DNA of 64,000 bases. Origin: Streptomyces sp. Edi2 (lineage in GTDB: Bacteria > Actinomycetota > Actinomycetes > Streptomycetales > Streptomycetaceae). Each line of letters begins with the position of its first letter. The first letter of the stretch is position 1. The notes under the pieces were generated by a model. That model ran no database searches and had not been told where the DNA came from. It saw only the letters and a list, made by a program, of their open reading frames with translations. Below, one piece after another: positions 40,405 through 49,561 of this stretch. The translations under genes were made by a program, and so were the position numbers. The stretch covers positions 8,891,501 through 8,955,500 of the forward strand of contig NZ_JBEJGX010000003.1 of assembly GCF_040253635.1 (NCBI RefSeq), given 5' to 3'.

Positions 40405-41858
40405 GTCGGCTCCTGTGGGGGAGGGGGCTCGGCGGAGGCCAGCGGGAGGCGCACCTGGAAGCGGGTGTCGCCGGGTACGGAGTGGAACCGCAGGTCCCCG
40501 TTGTGCTTGTTGACGACGATCCGCCATGAGATGTCCAGACCGAGACCGGTACCTTCACCCACCGGTTTGGTGGTGAAGAACGGGTCGAAGACGCGGTCGC
40601 GGATCTCTTCGGGCACTCCGGGACCGGTGTCGCAGAACTCGACGAGCAGATGGTCTCCCTCGCGGGCGGTGCGTACGGTCAGCGTGCCGTCGGTGTCCGT
40701 GCCGTTCATCGCCGAGACAGCGTTGTCGATCAGATTCGTCCACACCTGGTTGAGCTCACTGGGGTAGGCCGGGATCTTCGGCAGGCTGCGGTCGTAGTCC
40801 TTGACGACGGTGATGCGGGGGCCGATCTTCGCGGAGACCATCAGCAGGGTGCTGTCCAGCAGTTCATGCACGTCCGCGACCTGGTGGGGCGCCCGGTCGA
40901 GTTGTGAGTACTGCTTGGCCGCGGTGACGAGGGCCGAGACACGGTTGGTCGACTCCTCGATCTCGTTCATCAACAGTTCGGTCTCGACGGTGTAGTTGAG
41001 CCACCGCACGGCTTCCTCAAGGGTGTCCGCGTCCACCGCTGCGGCGATCTGGTCCAGCCAGTCGGTGTCGAGGCCCGCCTGGACGAAGGTGGGGGCGAGC
41101 TGCCATCCGTCCCCGATGCCGTGGTCGTCCAGCCAGTCGGAGAGGATGTCCTCCCGGTCCGAGGCTTCCAGCGGGCTCAGGGTGGTGGCCTTGGCGACGC
41201 GTTCGGCCGTGCGTTCCTGGGCGTCGATGAGCGTCTGCAGGCTGTCGCGCCGGTAGGGGCGCGCCGCGATGAGGCCGAGCTTGTGGCGCATCCCTGCAAC
41301 ACGGTCGCGGAGCGCGGACGTGGCGCGCACTGCCGCGGTGGCGGGGTTGTTCAGTTCATGGGTCAGCCCTGCGGACAGCGACCCGAGAGCCAGGAGCCGT
41401 TCGCGCTGACCGACGGCCTCCTGGGTGCTCTTGGCGCCGAAGAAGAGGCCTTCCAGCAGGTGCACGGCCATGGGAAACCACTCGCGCATGATCGCGGCGA
41501 AGGTCTCGGCCGGCAGCACGAAAAAGCGTGCGGGCTCGATGACCCGCAGGGAGCTGTTGTACACCTGCCGCAGGCGGTCGCCCAGGTAGGCCTGGAAGGC
41601 TCCCGCGTACACCCCGCGGCCGGAGCTGCGGGTGATCTCGACGTCGTAGTCCCCGATCCGGCGCGAGAGCGCGAGGGTCCCTTCGAGCAGCACGTAGAAG
41701 CAGGTGGCGTCGTCGCCCTCCCCGTACACGGGCCCGGGTGCGAACTCCTCCACGCGGCCTTCGCGGCAGAGCCGGTCGATCTGGTCGGGGGCCAGCTTCT
41801 CGAAGAGGAAGAGGGAGCTGAGTTCTTCCCGGCTGCAGGGCCTCGGCCGGCCGTTCAT
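40401..41858 (-). CDS. histidine kinase with N-terminal cyclic-nucleotide-binding-like domain
   Basis: Residues 1-130 form a cNMP-binding-type barrel (FAPGPVYGEGDDATCFYVLLEGTLAL, SGRGVYAGAFQAYLGD). The kinase core has the H-box SAGLTHELNNPATAA with His167, N-box LIDNAVSAM, G1 CDTGPGVPEEIRDRVFDPFF and G2 GTGLGLDIS. There are no membrane helices, so it is cytosolic and senses an internal signal through the barrel. Its ATG overlaps the stop of the response-regulator/reductase fusion, its probable phosphotransfer partner. Confidence 0.9.
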   Translation of the reverse strand: MNGRPRPCSREELSSLFLFEKLAPDQIDRLCREGRVEEFAPGPVYGEGDDATCFYVLLEGTLALSRRIGDYDVEITRSSGRGVYAGAFQAYLGDRLRQVYNSSLRVIEPARFFVLPAETFAAIMREWFPMAVHLLEGLFFGAKSTQEAVGQRERLLALGSLSAGLTHELNNPATAAVRATSALRDRVAGMRHKLGLIAARPYRRDSLQTLIDAQERTAERVAKATTLSPLEASDREDILSDWLDDHGIGDGWQLAPTFVQAGLDTDWLDQIAAAVDADTLEEAVRWLNYTVETELLMNEIEESTNRVSALVTAAKQYSQLDRAPHQVADVHELLDSTLLMVSAKIGPRITVVKDYDRSLPKIPAYPSELNQVWTNLIDNAVSAMNGTDTDGTLTVRTAREGDHLLVEFCDTGPGVPEEIRDRVFDPFFTTKPVGEGTGLGLDISWRIVVNKHNGDLRFHSVPGDTRFQVRLPLASAEPPPPQEPT

Positions 41859-43540
41859 GACTGCTCCAGATATCGGTGGGCGAGCATGACCGCCATGGCT
41901 CCCTCGCCCACTGCGGAAGCGACACGCTTGGCGGACTCGGCGCGGGCGTCACCGGCCACGAACACGCCCGGGACGTTGGTTTCCAAGTGGTAGGGCGGCC
42001 GGTCCAGCTCCCAGCCGGCCGGCGGGCGTCCGTCCGCGGTCAGATCGGGGCCGGTGAGGATGAACCCGTGGGAGTCCCGCAGCACCGTGCCCTCCAGCCA
42101 GTCGGTCAGCGGGGCCGCGCCGATGAAGACGAACATCCACTGGGCGTCGACGAGTTCGGTGTCGCCGGTGGTGGTGTCGCGCAGGGTGATCTGTTCCAGT
42201 TGATGCGCACCGTGGGCGGCATCGACGACGGTGTGGGTGCGCACCGAGATCGTGGGCGTCTCGTCGACCTGCTGGACGAGGTAGTGCGACATCGACGTGG
42301 ACAGGGAAGGTCTCCGCACCAGTACGGTGACCGACTTCGCGCTCCGGGCCAGGTAAATCGCGGCCTGGCCGGCGGAGTTCGCGCCGCCGACGATGTACAC
42401 GTCATGGCCTTGGCACGCGGCCGCTTCGGTCAGGGCGGAACCGTAGAACACGCCGCAGCCCGTCAACTCGGTCACCCGGGGCGCATCCAGTTGCCGGTAC
42501 GACACGCCGGTCGCCAGAATCACGGAGTGCGCGGCGACGGCGGAGCCGTCCGAGAACCGGACGACGCGCGAGGCGCCGTTGACCTCCAGCCCGGTGACCT
42601 CGCGCGCGGTCAGTATCTCGGCGCCGAACTTCGCCGCCTGACGCCGGGCCCGGTCGGTGAGCTGCGCGCCGGACACGCCGTCCGGAAAGCCGAGGTAGTT
42701 CTCGATGCGTGAGCTCTGGCCCGCCTGGCCTCCGGTCGCCGAGCGCTCCACGAGGACGGTGCGCAGGCCCTCGGAGGCCCCGTACACCGCCGAACCCAGA
42801 CCGGCCGGTCCGCCGCCGATGACGACAAGGTCGTAGAAGTCGGTGGCCGGGGTGGTCGCGAGACCGACCCGGGCTGCGAGTTCCGGGTCCGAGGGTTCGA
42901 CGAGGGCCGTGCCGTCCGGAGTGATCACCAGCGGGAGCCGCAGGCCGCCCTCCTCGCCCGCGGCGCACAGCAGTCGCCGGCCTTCCGGATCGTCGGACGA
43001 GTACCAGCGGTACGGCACCTGATTGCGGGCCAGGAACTCCCGTACGGCCGACGAACGGGCCGACCAGCGGTGCCCGACGACCTTGGTGACGGCCACCGGC
43101 CGGTTGTCGGCGGTCCGCCAGGCCTGCAGCAGGTCGTCGAGGACGGGGTAGAGCTTTTCCTCGGGTGGCTCCCAGGGCTTGAGGAGGTAGTGGTCGAGGT
43201 CGACGACATTGATCGCGTCGATGGCGGCGTTGGTGTCCGCGTACGCGGTCAGCAGTACCCGCCGGGCGCCGGGGTAGATGTCGAGAGCCTGCTCGAGGAA
43301 CTCGATGCCGTTCATCTTCGGCATCCGGTAGTCGGCCAGGAGCACGGCGACGGGGCCGCCGCGCAGCTTCAGCTCGCGCAGGGCGGCCAGCGCGGACTCG
43401 CCGGACTCCGCGCGGACGATCCGGTACGACGCGCCGTAGCGTCGCCGCAGGTCGCGGGCGACGGCCCGCGACACGCCCGGATCGTCGTCCACGGTCATGA
43501 TGACGGTCCGCGCCGGACCGGCGGTCTGCTCCATAGGCAT
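41855..43540 (-). CDS. response regulator fused to thioredoxin-reductase-like flavoprotein lacking CxxC
   Basis: The 561-residue protein starts with a receiver domain (TVIMTVDDDPGVSRAVA, phospho-Asp in VLLADYRMPKMNG, LLTAYADTN, YLLKPWEPP). A middle thioredoxin-like segment (WYSSDDPEGRRLL...LPLVITPDGT) leads to FAD (LVVIGGGPAGLGSAVYGASEG) and NADPH (VYIVGGANSAGQAAIYLAR) domains of the thioredoxin reductase fold. Where the redox-active CxxC is normally found the sequence reads VFYGSALTEAAAC, so classical disulfide transfer is not possible. ATG 43540 follows GGGGACGAG. The kinase gene overlaps its end. Confidence 0.9.
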   Translation of the reverse strand: MPMEQTAGPARTVIMTVDDDPGVSRAVARDLRRRYGASYRIVRAESGESALAALRELKLRGGPVAVLLADYRMPKMNGIEFLEQALDIYPGARRVLLTAYADTNAAIDAINVVDLDHYLLKPWEPPEEKLYPVLDDLLQAWRTADNRPVAVTKVVGHRWSARSSAVREFLARNQVPYRWYSSDDPEGRRLLCAAGEEGGLRLPLVITPDGTALVEPSDPELAARVGLATTPATDFYDLVVIGGGPAGLGSAVYGASEGLRTVLVERSATGGQAGQSSRIENYLGFPDGVSGAQLTDRARRQAAKFGAEILTAREVTGLEVNGASRVVRFSDGSAVAAHSVILATGVSYRQLDAPRVTELTGCGVFYGSALTEAAACQGHDVYIVGGANSAGQAAIYLARSAKSVTVLVRRPSLSTSMSHYLVQQVDETPTISVRTHTVVDAAHGAHQLEQITLRDTTTGDTELVDAQWMFVFIGAAPLTDWLEGTVLRDSHGFILTGPDLTADGRPPAGWELDRPPYHLETNVPGVFVAGDARAESAKRVASAVGEGAMAVMLAHRYLEQS

Positions 43541-43822
43541 CTCGTCCCCGAGTCGATCACCGTTCCCGAGTCGTTCGCCCTTCCGCACCGGCTTCAGCGG
43601 CCTGTCCGGTACGACGCCAGTGCGCGAGCAGTGCCCATTTTATGGGGGAATATCATGCTTCGCTCTGCGCCGTCAGGGACGTGGTTCCGATCATGGCCAT
43701 GGGGGGCGAGGCGATCTCCACCGTCCTGGCACTGTGCTCCACCGTGTGTGCCCTGCGTCCGGCGCCGTGCGCAGCGGCGCCTACCTGTGGCGGGGGGACC
43801 AGGGACCGGCGCGGCCTGGCAG

Positions 43823-45229
43823 TCAGTCCGGCGACAGGGGGTCGACCTGCAGTTTTGCCGGATGGCGGGGCCCCGCGGGCTGCGGTAGCGGCGGCAGGGA
43901 GGGAGCTCGCAGCCAGGCGTCGAAGAGGCCGTCCAGGGGGGCGGCCGCGTACCGCTGGGCGTGCGCGGTGAAGTCGTCGGTGCTCACGGCCCCGTGGCGA
44001 TGGATACCGGTCCAGTCCTTGAGCATCGGGAAGAAGGCATCGTCGCCGAGGGCGCAGCGCAGCGCATGGACCGTCAGCCCTCCCCGCTCGTAGAGCCGGT
44101 CGTCGAACATCAGCTCCCTGCCCGGGTCGGCCAACAGCAGGTCCTGCGGAAGCGAGGCCAGCAGCTGGTGCGCGGCGGCGGCGTGAGAGACAGCACTCCG
44201 GCCTCCTGCGTGCTCCGACCACAGCCACTCCGCGTACTTGGCGAAGCCCTCGTTGAGCCAGATGTGCTGCCAGTCGGCGACCGAGACGCTGTTGCCGAAC
44301 CACTGGTGGGCCAGTTCATGGGCGATCAGGCGTTCCGAGGTGCGTGCGCCGTCGAGGTGGTTGGCGCCGAAGGTGGCGATGCCCTGGGCCTCCACGGGGA
44401 CGTCCAGTTCCTCGTCGGCGACCACGACCGTGTACTCCCCGAAGGGGTACGGTCCGAAGGCCTCCTCGAAGAACTGCATCATGCGGGGCTGCCGGGCGAA
44501 GTCCTCGGTGAACTCGGGCAGCAGCCGCGCGGGCAGGTAGGCGGTCTGCGGCACCGGCGGGCGCCGTCCGTCCACCGGGACCGGGCCGGCGAGCGGCACG
44601 GCCGTGTATCTGCCGAGGGAGACGGTCATCAGGTAGGCCGAAGTGGGGGCCGGCTGCTCGTATACCCAGGTGGTGCTGCTCGCCCGGGTGGTGCGGCTGA
44701 GCAGCCGGCCGCCGACGATCGCGGTGTACGGGGACGGCGTGGTGATCGCCACCCGGTACGAGGCCTTGTCGGCCGGCCGGTCGTTGCAGGGATACCAGGA
44801 CGGTGCTCCGACCGGCTGGCTGGCCACCAGCGCACCGTCGGTCAGCTCCTCCCAGCCCAGGCCGCCCCACGGGCTGCGCACCGGCTCGGGGTTGCCGGAG
44901 TAGCGCACCCCGACGGTGAAGGCGGTGCCCGGGGCGAGCGCCTTCGCCGGGCGGATCCGCAGCTTGTCCGCCCGGTGGGTGTAGCGCACGGTCCGGCTGT
45001 CCAGCAGTACCCGCTGAATCCTGAAGGCGGCCAGATCGAGGATGATCTCCCCCAGTGGCGCCGGGCCTGCCAGCGCGCTGAGCCGGGCCGAGCCGCTGAG
45101 CCGATTGGACACCGGCCGGTAGTCCAGGTCGAGTGCGTAGTGGCGGACCCGGTAGCGGGGATCCCCGTGATCCGGGAAGTACGGGTCCGTACCGGGAGGG
45201 GAAACCTGTCGGGGGTTCAACGGTCTCAC
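43823..45229 (-). CDS. M1-family zinc aminopeptidase
   Basis: The protein has the zinc motif HELAHQWFGN with the third ligand in WLNEGFAKYAEWLW, and the N-terminal beta-domain sequence RVRHYALDLDYRPVSNRLSGSA of M1 peptidases. A GAMEN-like loop reads VEAQGIATFG. Length (468 from GTG 45229) is that of the short bacterial M1 enzymes lacking the C-terminal helical domain. No signal peptide is seen. GTG 45229 follows GGAGG; the frame stays open upstream to 45382 into repeats. It lies 88 bp after the NRPS gene on the same strand, suggesting co-transcription. Confidence 0.87.
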   Translation of the reverse strand: MRPLNPRQVSPPGTDPYFPDHGDPRYRVRHYALDLDYRPVSNRLSGSARLSALAGPAPLGEIILDLAAFRIQRVLLDSRTVRYTHRADKLRIRPAKALAPGTAFTVGVRYSGNPEPVRSPWGGLGWEELTDGALVASQPVGAPSWYPCNDRPADKASYRVAITTPSPYTAIVGGRLLSRTTRASSTTWVYEQPAPTSAYLMTVSLGRYTAVPLAGPVPVDGRRPPVPQTAYLPARLLPEFTEDFARQPRMMQFFEEAFGPYPFGEYTVVVADEELDVPVEAQGIATFGANHLDGARTSERLIAHELAHQWFGNSVSVADWQHIWLNEGFAKYAEWLWSEHAGGRSAVSHAAAAHQLLASLPQDLLLADPGRELMFDDRLYERGGLTVHALRCALGDDAFFPMLKDWTGIHRHGAVSTDDFTAHAQRYAAAPLDGLFDAWLRAPSLPPLPQPAGPRHPAKLQVDPLSPD

Positions 45230-45295
45230 TCCCTCCTGGCAGCGGTGGGCTGACTCCTGGTAGCGGTGGGTTGACTCCGGGCACCGGTGGGCCGC
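45230..45295. repeat. three copies of a 21-bp repeat before the M1 gene
   Basis: Units like ACTCCTGGTAGCGGTGGGTTG follow each other with a 21-bp period between the NRPS stop and the M1 start. Confidence 0.65.
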
Positions 45296-45317
45296 CGGTG
45301 CGGCGTCGCGCTGTGCC

Positions 45318-48300
45318 TCATTCTCGCCAGGCCGCCATCGGGTTGCCCAGCCACCGGGTGCCGTCCGGGACGGTTTCCGCACCCATGGCCAACGACGCCG
45401 GCCCGAGCGTGCTGCGCGCCCCGAGGGTGCTGCCGGGCAACACGATGCCGCCGGGACCGAGTGTGGCGCCCTCGCGGAGCACCACGGTGTTCATCCGCAT
45501 GATGCGGTCGTGAAAGAGGTGGGTCTGCAGCACACAGCCCCGGTTGACGCTCACCCCGTCCTCCAGGGTGACCAGGTCGGCCTCCGGCAGCCAGTAGGTT
45601 TCGCACCACACGCCCCGGCCGACGGAGGCTCCCAGAGCCCGCAGCCAGAGGTTCATCAGCGGGGTGCCCGGCACCGCACCGACCAGCCACGGCACCGCCA
45701 GCACCTCGACGAAGGTGTCGGCGAGCTCGGTACGCCAGACGAAGCCGCTCCAGAGCGGGTGCTCCGCCGGGCGGAACCGGCCCACCAGCAGCCACTTGGC
45801 GGCGATGGACACCCCGCAGGCAACGATCCCCGCGGCCGGCAGCACCAGGCCGGACAGCAGCGCGGCCACCGCCGGCGAGCCGTGTCCGGCCAGGTGGGCC
45901 AGCGCGGCAACCGTCAGCAGGCCGAGGGCGGCGGAGACCAGCACCGGAAGCAGCCGGCACCCTTCGACCAGTCCTCGGGCCCAGAGCAGCCGGGCCGGCG
46001 GATCGTAGGTCAGGTGACGGTCCACGGTGTCGGCCGAGCGCGGCAGACGCATGGGCGGCATCCCCAGGTACGAGCTGCCCTTCTTCGCCTTCTCCGGAGT
46101 TGCGGACAGCACCCCCACCAGGCCTCGCGCGGGGACGGCGCGGCCCGGCGCGGTCATGCCGGAGTTACCGAGAAAAGCCCGCTCGCCGATCTCGGCCGTG
46201 CCGATCCGCAGCCACCCGCCGCCCAGCTCGTACGGGGCGACCAGGGTGTCATCGGCCAGGAAGGCTCCGTCGCGCACCGTGGTGAGCCCGGGCAGCGCCA
46301 GCACGGTGGAGACCTCGACGCGCCTGCCGACCTTCATTCCCAGCGCCCGCAGCCAGACGGGAGTGACGAGGCCGGCGTAGAGCGGGAACAGCGTGTCACG
46401 GGCCCGGTCCATGAGCTGGCTGACGGTCCAGGCCTGCCAGCCGGTCCGGCCGTGCAGCGGATACCAGCCGGGGCGCAGACCGCGGCTCAGCAAGCGGACG
46501 GCGACGATCAGCAGGGCGGCGTACGCCAGCCCGAAGGCCAGCGTGGCAGGCACGAGCGCGATCAGCGCTCCGCATACGGCGTCGCCGAGGCCGTCCCCGG
46601 CGTGGACGAAGCAGGCCGCCACGGCCAGTGCCGGGAGTGCTGCCGGCAGCCGCAGCAGCCCGAGCCCCGAACCGCTCATTCCGTAGAGCGCCGCCCACCC
46701 GGCCCGGCGCGGGGGACGACGCTTGGGCCAGCGCCGTTCGGCCTTGCCCAGCTTGACGGCGGGCGCACCGCCCCAGTGCTGCCCGGTCGGCACTCGGGCG
46801 GTGACGACGGAGCCGGGCGCGACCTGGGCCCGCTTGCCCACCCGGGCGCCGGGGAAGAGCGTGCTGCGGACACCGACCACCGCGCCGGAGCCGACCTTCA
46901 CCGGACCGACCTCCAGCCGGTCCCCGTCCAGCCAGTAGCCGGACAGGTCCACCTCGGGCTCGACGGCACACCCCCGGCCCAGCTTGAGCATCCCGGTGAC
47001 CGGCGGCAGCGAGTGCAGGTCGGCATCCGGCCCGATACGGGCGCCCAGCGCCCGGCCGTAACGGACCAGCCAGGCCCCCGACAGGCAGACCGCCCCGCTC
47101 ACCTCCGCGAGCCGTTCCGCGGTCCACAGCCGCAGATGGACGCTCCCGCCGCGGGGGTAGCTGCCGGGACGCAGTCCCCGCAGCAGCAGCCGCGCCCCAC
47201 CGGCCGCTATCGCCAGCCTGCCCGGCGGGCTGAAGAACAGCAGGCCACCGGCTGCCGGCCACCACCAGGAGACCGCCGGCGCCCACGGATAGCTGCCGCA
47301 CCACGCCAGGACCTTGCCCAGAGCCAGCAGCGCGACGGTCCAGCGGAGCCCGGCCACGGTGAAGAGCGGCAGGAGCAGCAGCAGTTGCATGAGGCCGGCC
47401 CGGGCCGGGACGGGCGTCACCCGGCGTGTGGCGTCGCGTTCGTCCGGCACGGAACGCTCCAGCAGACGGGCCAACTTGCGCAGCGTGGGCTGCCGGTAGA
47501 TGTCGCGGACGGCGGTGGCCGGGTAGCGGTCGCGGAGCAGGGTGGTGAGCTGGGCGGCGGCGAGGCTGCCGCCGCCGATCGAGAAGAAGTCGTCCCGGGC
47601 GTCGGTGACCGGCACACCGAGGATTTCGCGCCACTGCTCGGCCAGCCAGGCTTCGGTGCCGGTGGGCTGCCCTCCCGAACCCGGGAGGCCGGGACCGGGC
47701 CCTGCCGTCCGTGGCAGCGGCCAGGGCAGCGCGGCCCGGTCCACCTTGCCGGAGGTGCGGGTGGGCAAGGCATCGACGGGAGCGAGCAACGGCACCAGGG
47801 CGGCGGGCAGCTGGGCGCGCAGCCGCTCGACGGCCTTCGCCCGGTCCCAGCCGCCCCAGGTCACCACATAGCCGACCAGCAGGGGGTTGCCGCCGCGTGC
47901 GGTCCGGAGGGCGGCCGCGGCACCGCTCACGCCGGGCAGAGCCTGCAGGGCCGCGTCCACTTCCCCGAGCTCGATCCGCCGGCCGCCGAGCTTGATCTGA
48001 TCGTCGTCACGTCCCAGGAAGAGCAGTCCGCCGGGCTCGGCCCGTACGAGGTCACCGGTGCGGTAGGCCCGGGGCCAGCCGAGTGACGCCAGCGGGCCGT
48101 ACTTCTCGGCGTCCTTGTCGAGGTCCAGGTAACGCGCCAGTCCGGCCCCGCCGATGACCAGTTGGCCGCTGCCGCCCATGGCGACCGGTTCACCGGCCCG
48201 GTCCACCACGGCCACCTCCCAGCCGGACAGCGGCAGGCCGATCCTGACGGGCCCTTCGCCGGTCAGCAGCGCCGCACAGGTGACCACGGTCGCCTCGGTC

Positions 48301-49229
48301 GGACCGTAGGTGTTCCAGACCTCCCGCCCCTCGGTGACCAGCCGCTCCACCAATTCGGGCGGACACGGCTCACCGCCGAAGACCAGCAGCCGTACCTCGT
48401 TCAGCGCCTCGGCCGGCCACAAGGCGGCGAGTGTGGGGACCGTGGACACGACGGTGATGTCCTGTTCGGCGAGCCACGGGCCGAGACCCGCTCCGTCGCG
48501 CACCCGGGAACGCGGCACCGGCACCAGACAGGCGCCGTGCCGCCAGGCGAGCCACATCTCCTCGCAGGAGGCATCGAAAGCGACGGAGAGACCCGCCATC
48601 ACCCGGTCACCCGGACCGATCGGCTCCTCCTGGAGGAACAGCGCCGCCTCGGCGTCGACAAAGGCCGCCGCATTGCGGTGGGTGACGGCGACGCCCTTGG
48701 GCCTGCCGGTGGAACCGGAAGTGAAGATGATCCAGGCGTCATCCGCGGGACCCGGGCGGCGCGGAGAGCCGCCGGCGCGGATGCCCGTCAGGGTGAGACG
48801 CCGCCCGGCCTCCAGGACGGCGCTCACCGCCGCCTCGCCGAACACCAGATCCGCACGTTCGTCCGGGTCCTCGGCGTCCACCGGTACGTACGCCGCACCC
48901 GCGGTGAGCACCGCCAGAATGCAGACGTAGAGGTCATTGGTACCGGACGGCAGCCGCACCCCGACGCGGTCGCCCACGCCGATCCCGGCCGACGCCAGTC
49001 GGCGCCGTAGTGCATCGACCTCACCGGCGAGCTCCTGGTAGCTCAGCGAGGTCCGTCCGTCGTCCAGGGCCGGCTCGTGCGGATGGATCAGGACGGTGGC
49101 GTCCAGGACGTCCACGAGCGTCCGGGCAGCGGGAGCCGTACGTCCGCCGAACACGGCGGGAGGGCCGTCGGCGCGCTCACCGACGGGGTCCGGTTCCCGC
49201 ACCATGCGCCCCGACACCAGGTCAACCAT
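45318..49229 (-). CDS. Pls/PosA-family non-ribosomal peptide synthetase
   Basis: The 1303-residue enzyme has one adenylation domain (IFTSGSTGRPKGV near 170, NTYGPTEATV, YRTGDLVR, PTRTSGKVDR), a carrier domain with DDFFSIGGGS (Ser near 552), then a membrane-bound C-terminal region with about six helices and three hexapeptide-repeat acyltransferase-like blocks (GRGCAVEPEVDLSG, GSGAVVGVRSTLFPGARVG, LREGATLGPGGIVLPGSTLG). This is the layout of the Pls/PosA family, whose founder polymerises lysine. The FDASCEEMW core keeps the Asp that holds an alpha-amino group. ATG 49229 follows GAGGAG. Product unknown. Confidence 0.9.
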   Translation of the reverse strand: MVDLVSGRMVREPDPVGERADGPPAVFGGRTAPAARTLVDVLDATVLIHPHEPALDDGRTSLSYQELAGEVDALRRRLASAGIGVGDRVGVRLPSGTNDLYVCILAVLTAGAAYVPVDAEDPDERADLVFGEAAVSAVLEAGRRLTLTGIRAGGSPRRPGPADDAWIIFTSGSTGRPKGVAVTHRNAAAFVDAEAALFLQEEPIGPGDRVMAGLSVAFDASCEEMWLAWRHGACLVPVPRSRVRDGAGLGPWLAEQDITVVSTVPTLAALWPAEALNEVRLLVFGGEPCPPELVERLVTEGREVWNTYGPTEATVVTCAALLTGEGPVRIGLPLSGWEVAVVDRAGEPVAMGGSGQLVIGGAGLARYLDLDKDAEKYGPLASLGWPRAYRTGDLVRAEPGGLLFLGRDDDQIKLGGRRIELGEVDAALQALPGVSGAAAALRTARGGNPLLVGYVVTWGGWDRAKAVERLRAQLPAALVPLLAPVDALPTRTSGKVDRAALPWPLPRTAGPGPGLPGSGGQPTGTEAWLAEQWREILGVPVTDARDDFFSIGGGSLAAAQLTTLLRDRYPATAVRDIYRQPTLRKLARLLERSVPDERDATRRVTPVPARAGLMQLLLLLPLFTVAGLRWTVALLALGKVLAWCGSYPWAPAVSWWWPAAGGLLFFSPPGRLAIAAGGARLLLRGLRPGSYPRGGSVHLRLWTAERLAEVSGAVCLSGAWLVRYGRALGARIGPDADLHSLPPVTGMLKLGRGCAVEPEVDLSGYWLDGDRLEVGPVKVGSGAVVGVRSTLFPGARVGKRAQVAPGSVVTARVPTGQHWGGAPAVKLGKAERRWPKRRPPRRAGWAALYGMSGSGLGLLRLPAALPALAVAACFVHAGDGLGDAVCGALIALVPATLAFGLAYAALLIVAVRLLSRGLRPGWYPLHGRTGWQAWTVSQLMDRARDTLFPLYAGLVTPVWLRALGMKVGRRVEVSTVLALPGLTTVRDGAFLADDTLVAPYELGGGWLRIGTAEIGERAFLGNSGMTAPGRAVPARGLVGVLSATPEKAKKGSSYLGMPPMRLPRSADTVDRHLTYDPPARLLWARGLVEGCRLLPVLVSAALGLLTVAALAHLAGHGSPAVAALLSGLVLPAAGIVACGVSIAAKWLLVGRFRPAEHPLWSGFVWRTELADTFVEVLAVPWLVGAVPGTPLMNLWLRALGASVGRGVWCETYWLPEADLVTLEDGVSVNRGCVLQTHLFHDRIMRMNTVVLREGATLGPGGIVLPGSTLGARSTLGPASLAMGAETVPDGTRWLGNPMAAWRE

Positions 49230-49561
49230 GCGCTCCTCGTCCTTCGTTCCCCTTGCACGCCCCTTCCACGGCGACGGGTCAGGGCCGGGGCCGGCGCCGG
49301 GGGACCGGGGGGCGTGTACCTCGTGCCGGGGTGCCGTGCGGCTCCGCCCCGCCGCGGCATGACACGGCATGACACGGGATGAGATGGCACGGCACCGCGG
49401 CACGGAGCAGGTGAATCGCCTGCAGGGCTCACTCACTCGCCCGTCCATGCGAATATCCGGCATCCCGCAATGCCCAGCGAGGATTACGGGCAAAAGGGTT
49501 GCTTTGTCCGGACCGCGCAGCGCTCCCTCCCCGCCGGGAGGGAGCGGGCCCGTCGGCGTCG
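49230..49561. other. gene-free spacer with promoter of the NRPS gene
   Basis: No gene is seen. Repeated CGGCATGACA-like units occur at 49355-49390. The stretch around 49435-49500 is lower in GC and could hold a promoter for the minus-strand NRPS gene. Confidence 0.4.

Noticed and set aside
43823..45382. Longer M1 peptidase start at 45382
   Set aside because: The added residues come from a tandem repeat and would overlap the NRPS gene end; GTG 45229 follows GGAGG and precedes the homology.
45510..48086. 858-codon plus-strand frame opposite the Pls/PosA synthetase
   Set aside because: Sequence is Gln/Gly/Arg-rich without domains and mirrors the codons of the NRPS gene.
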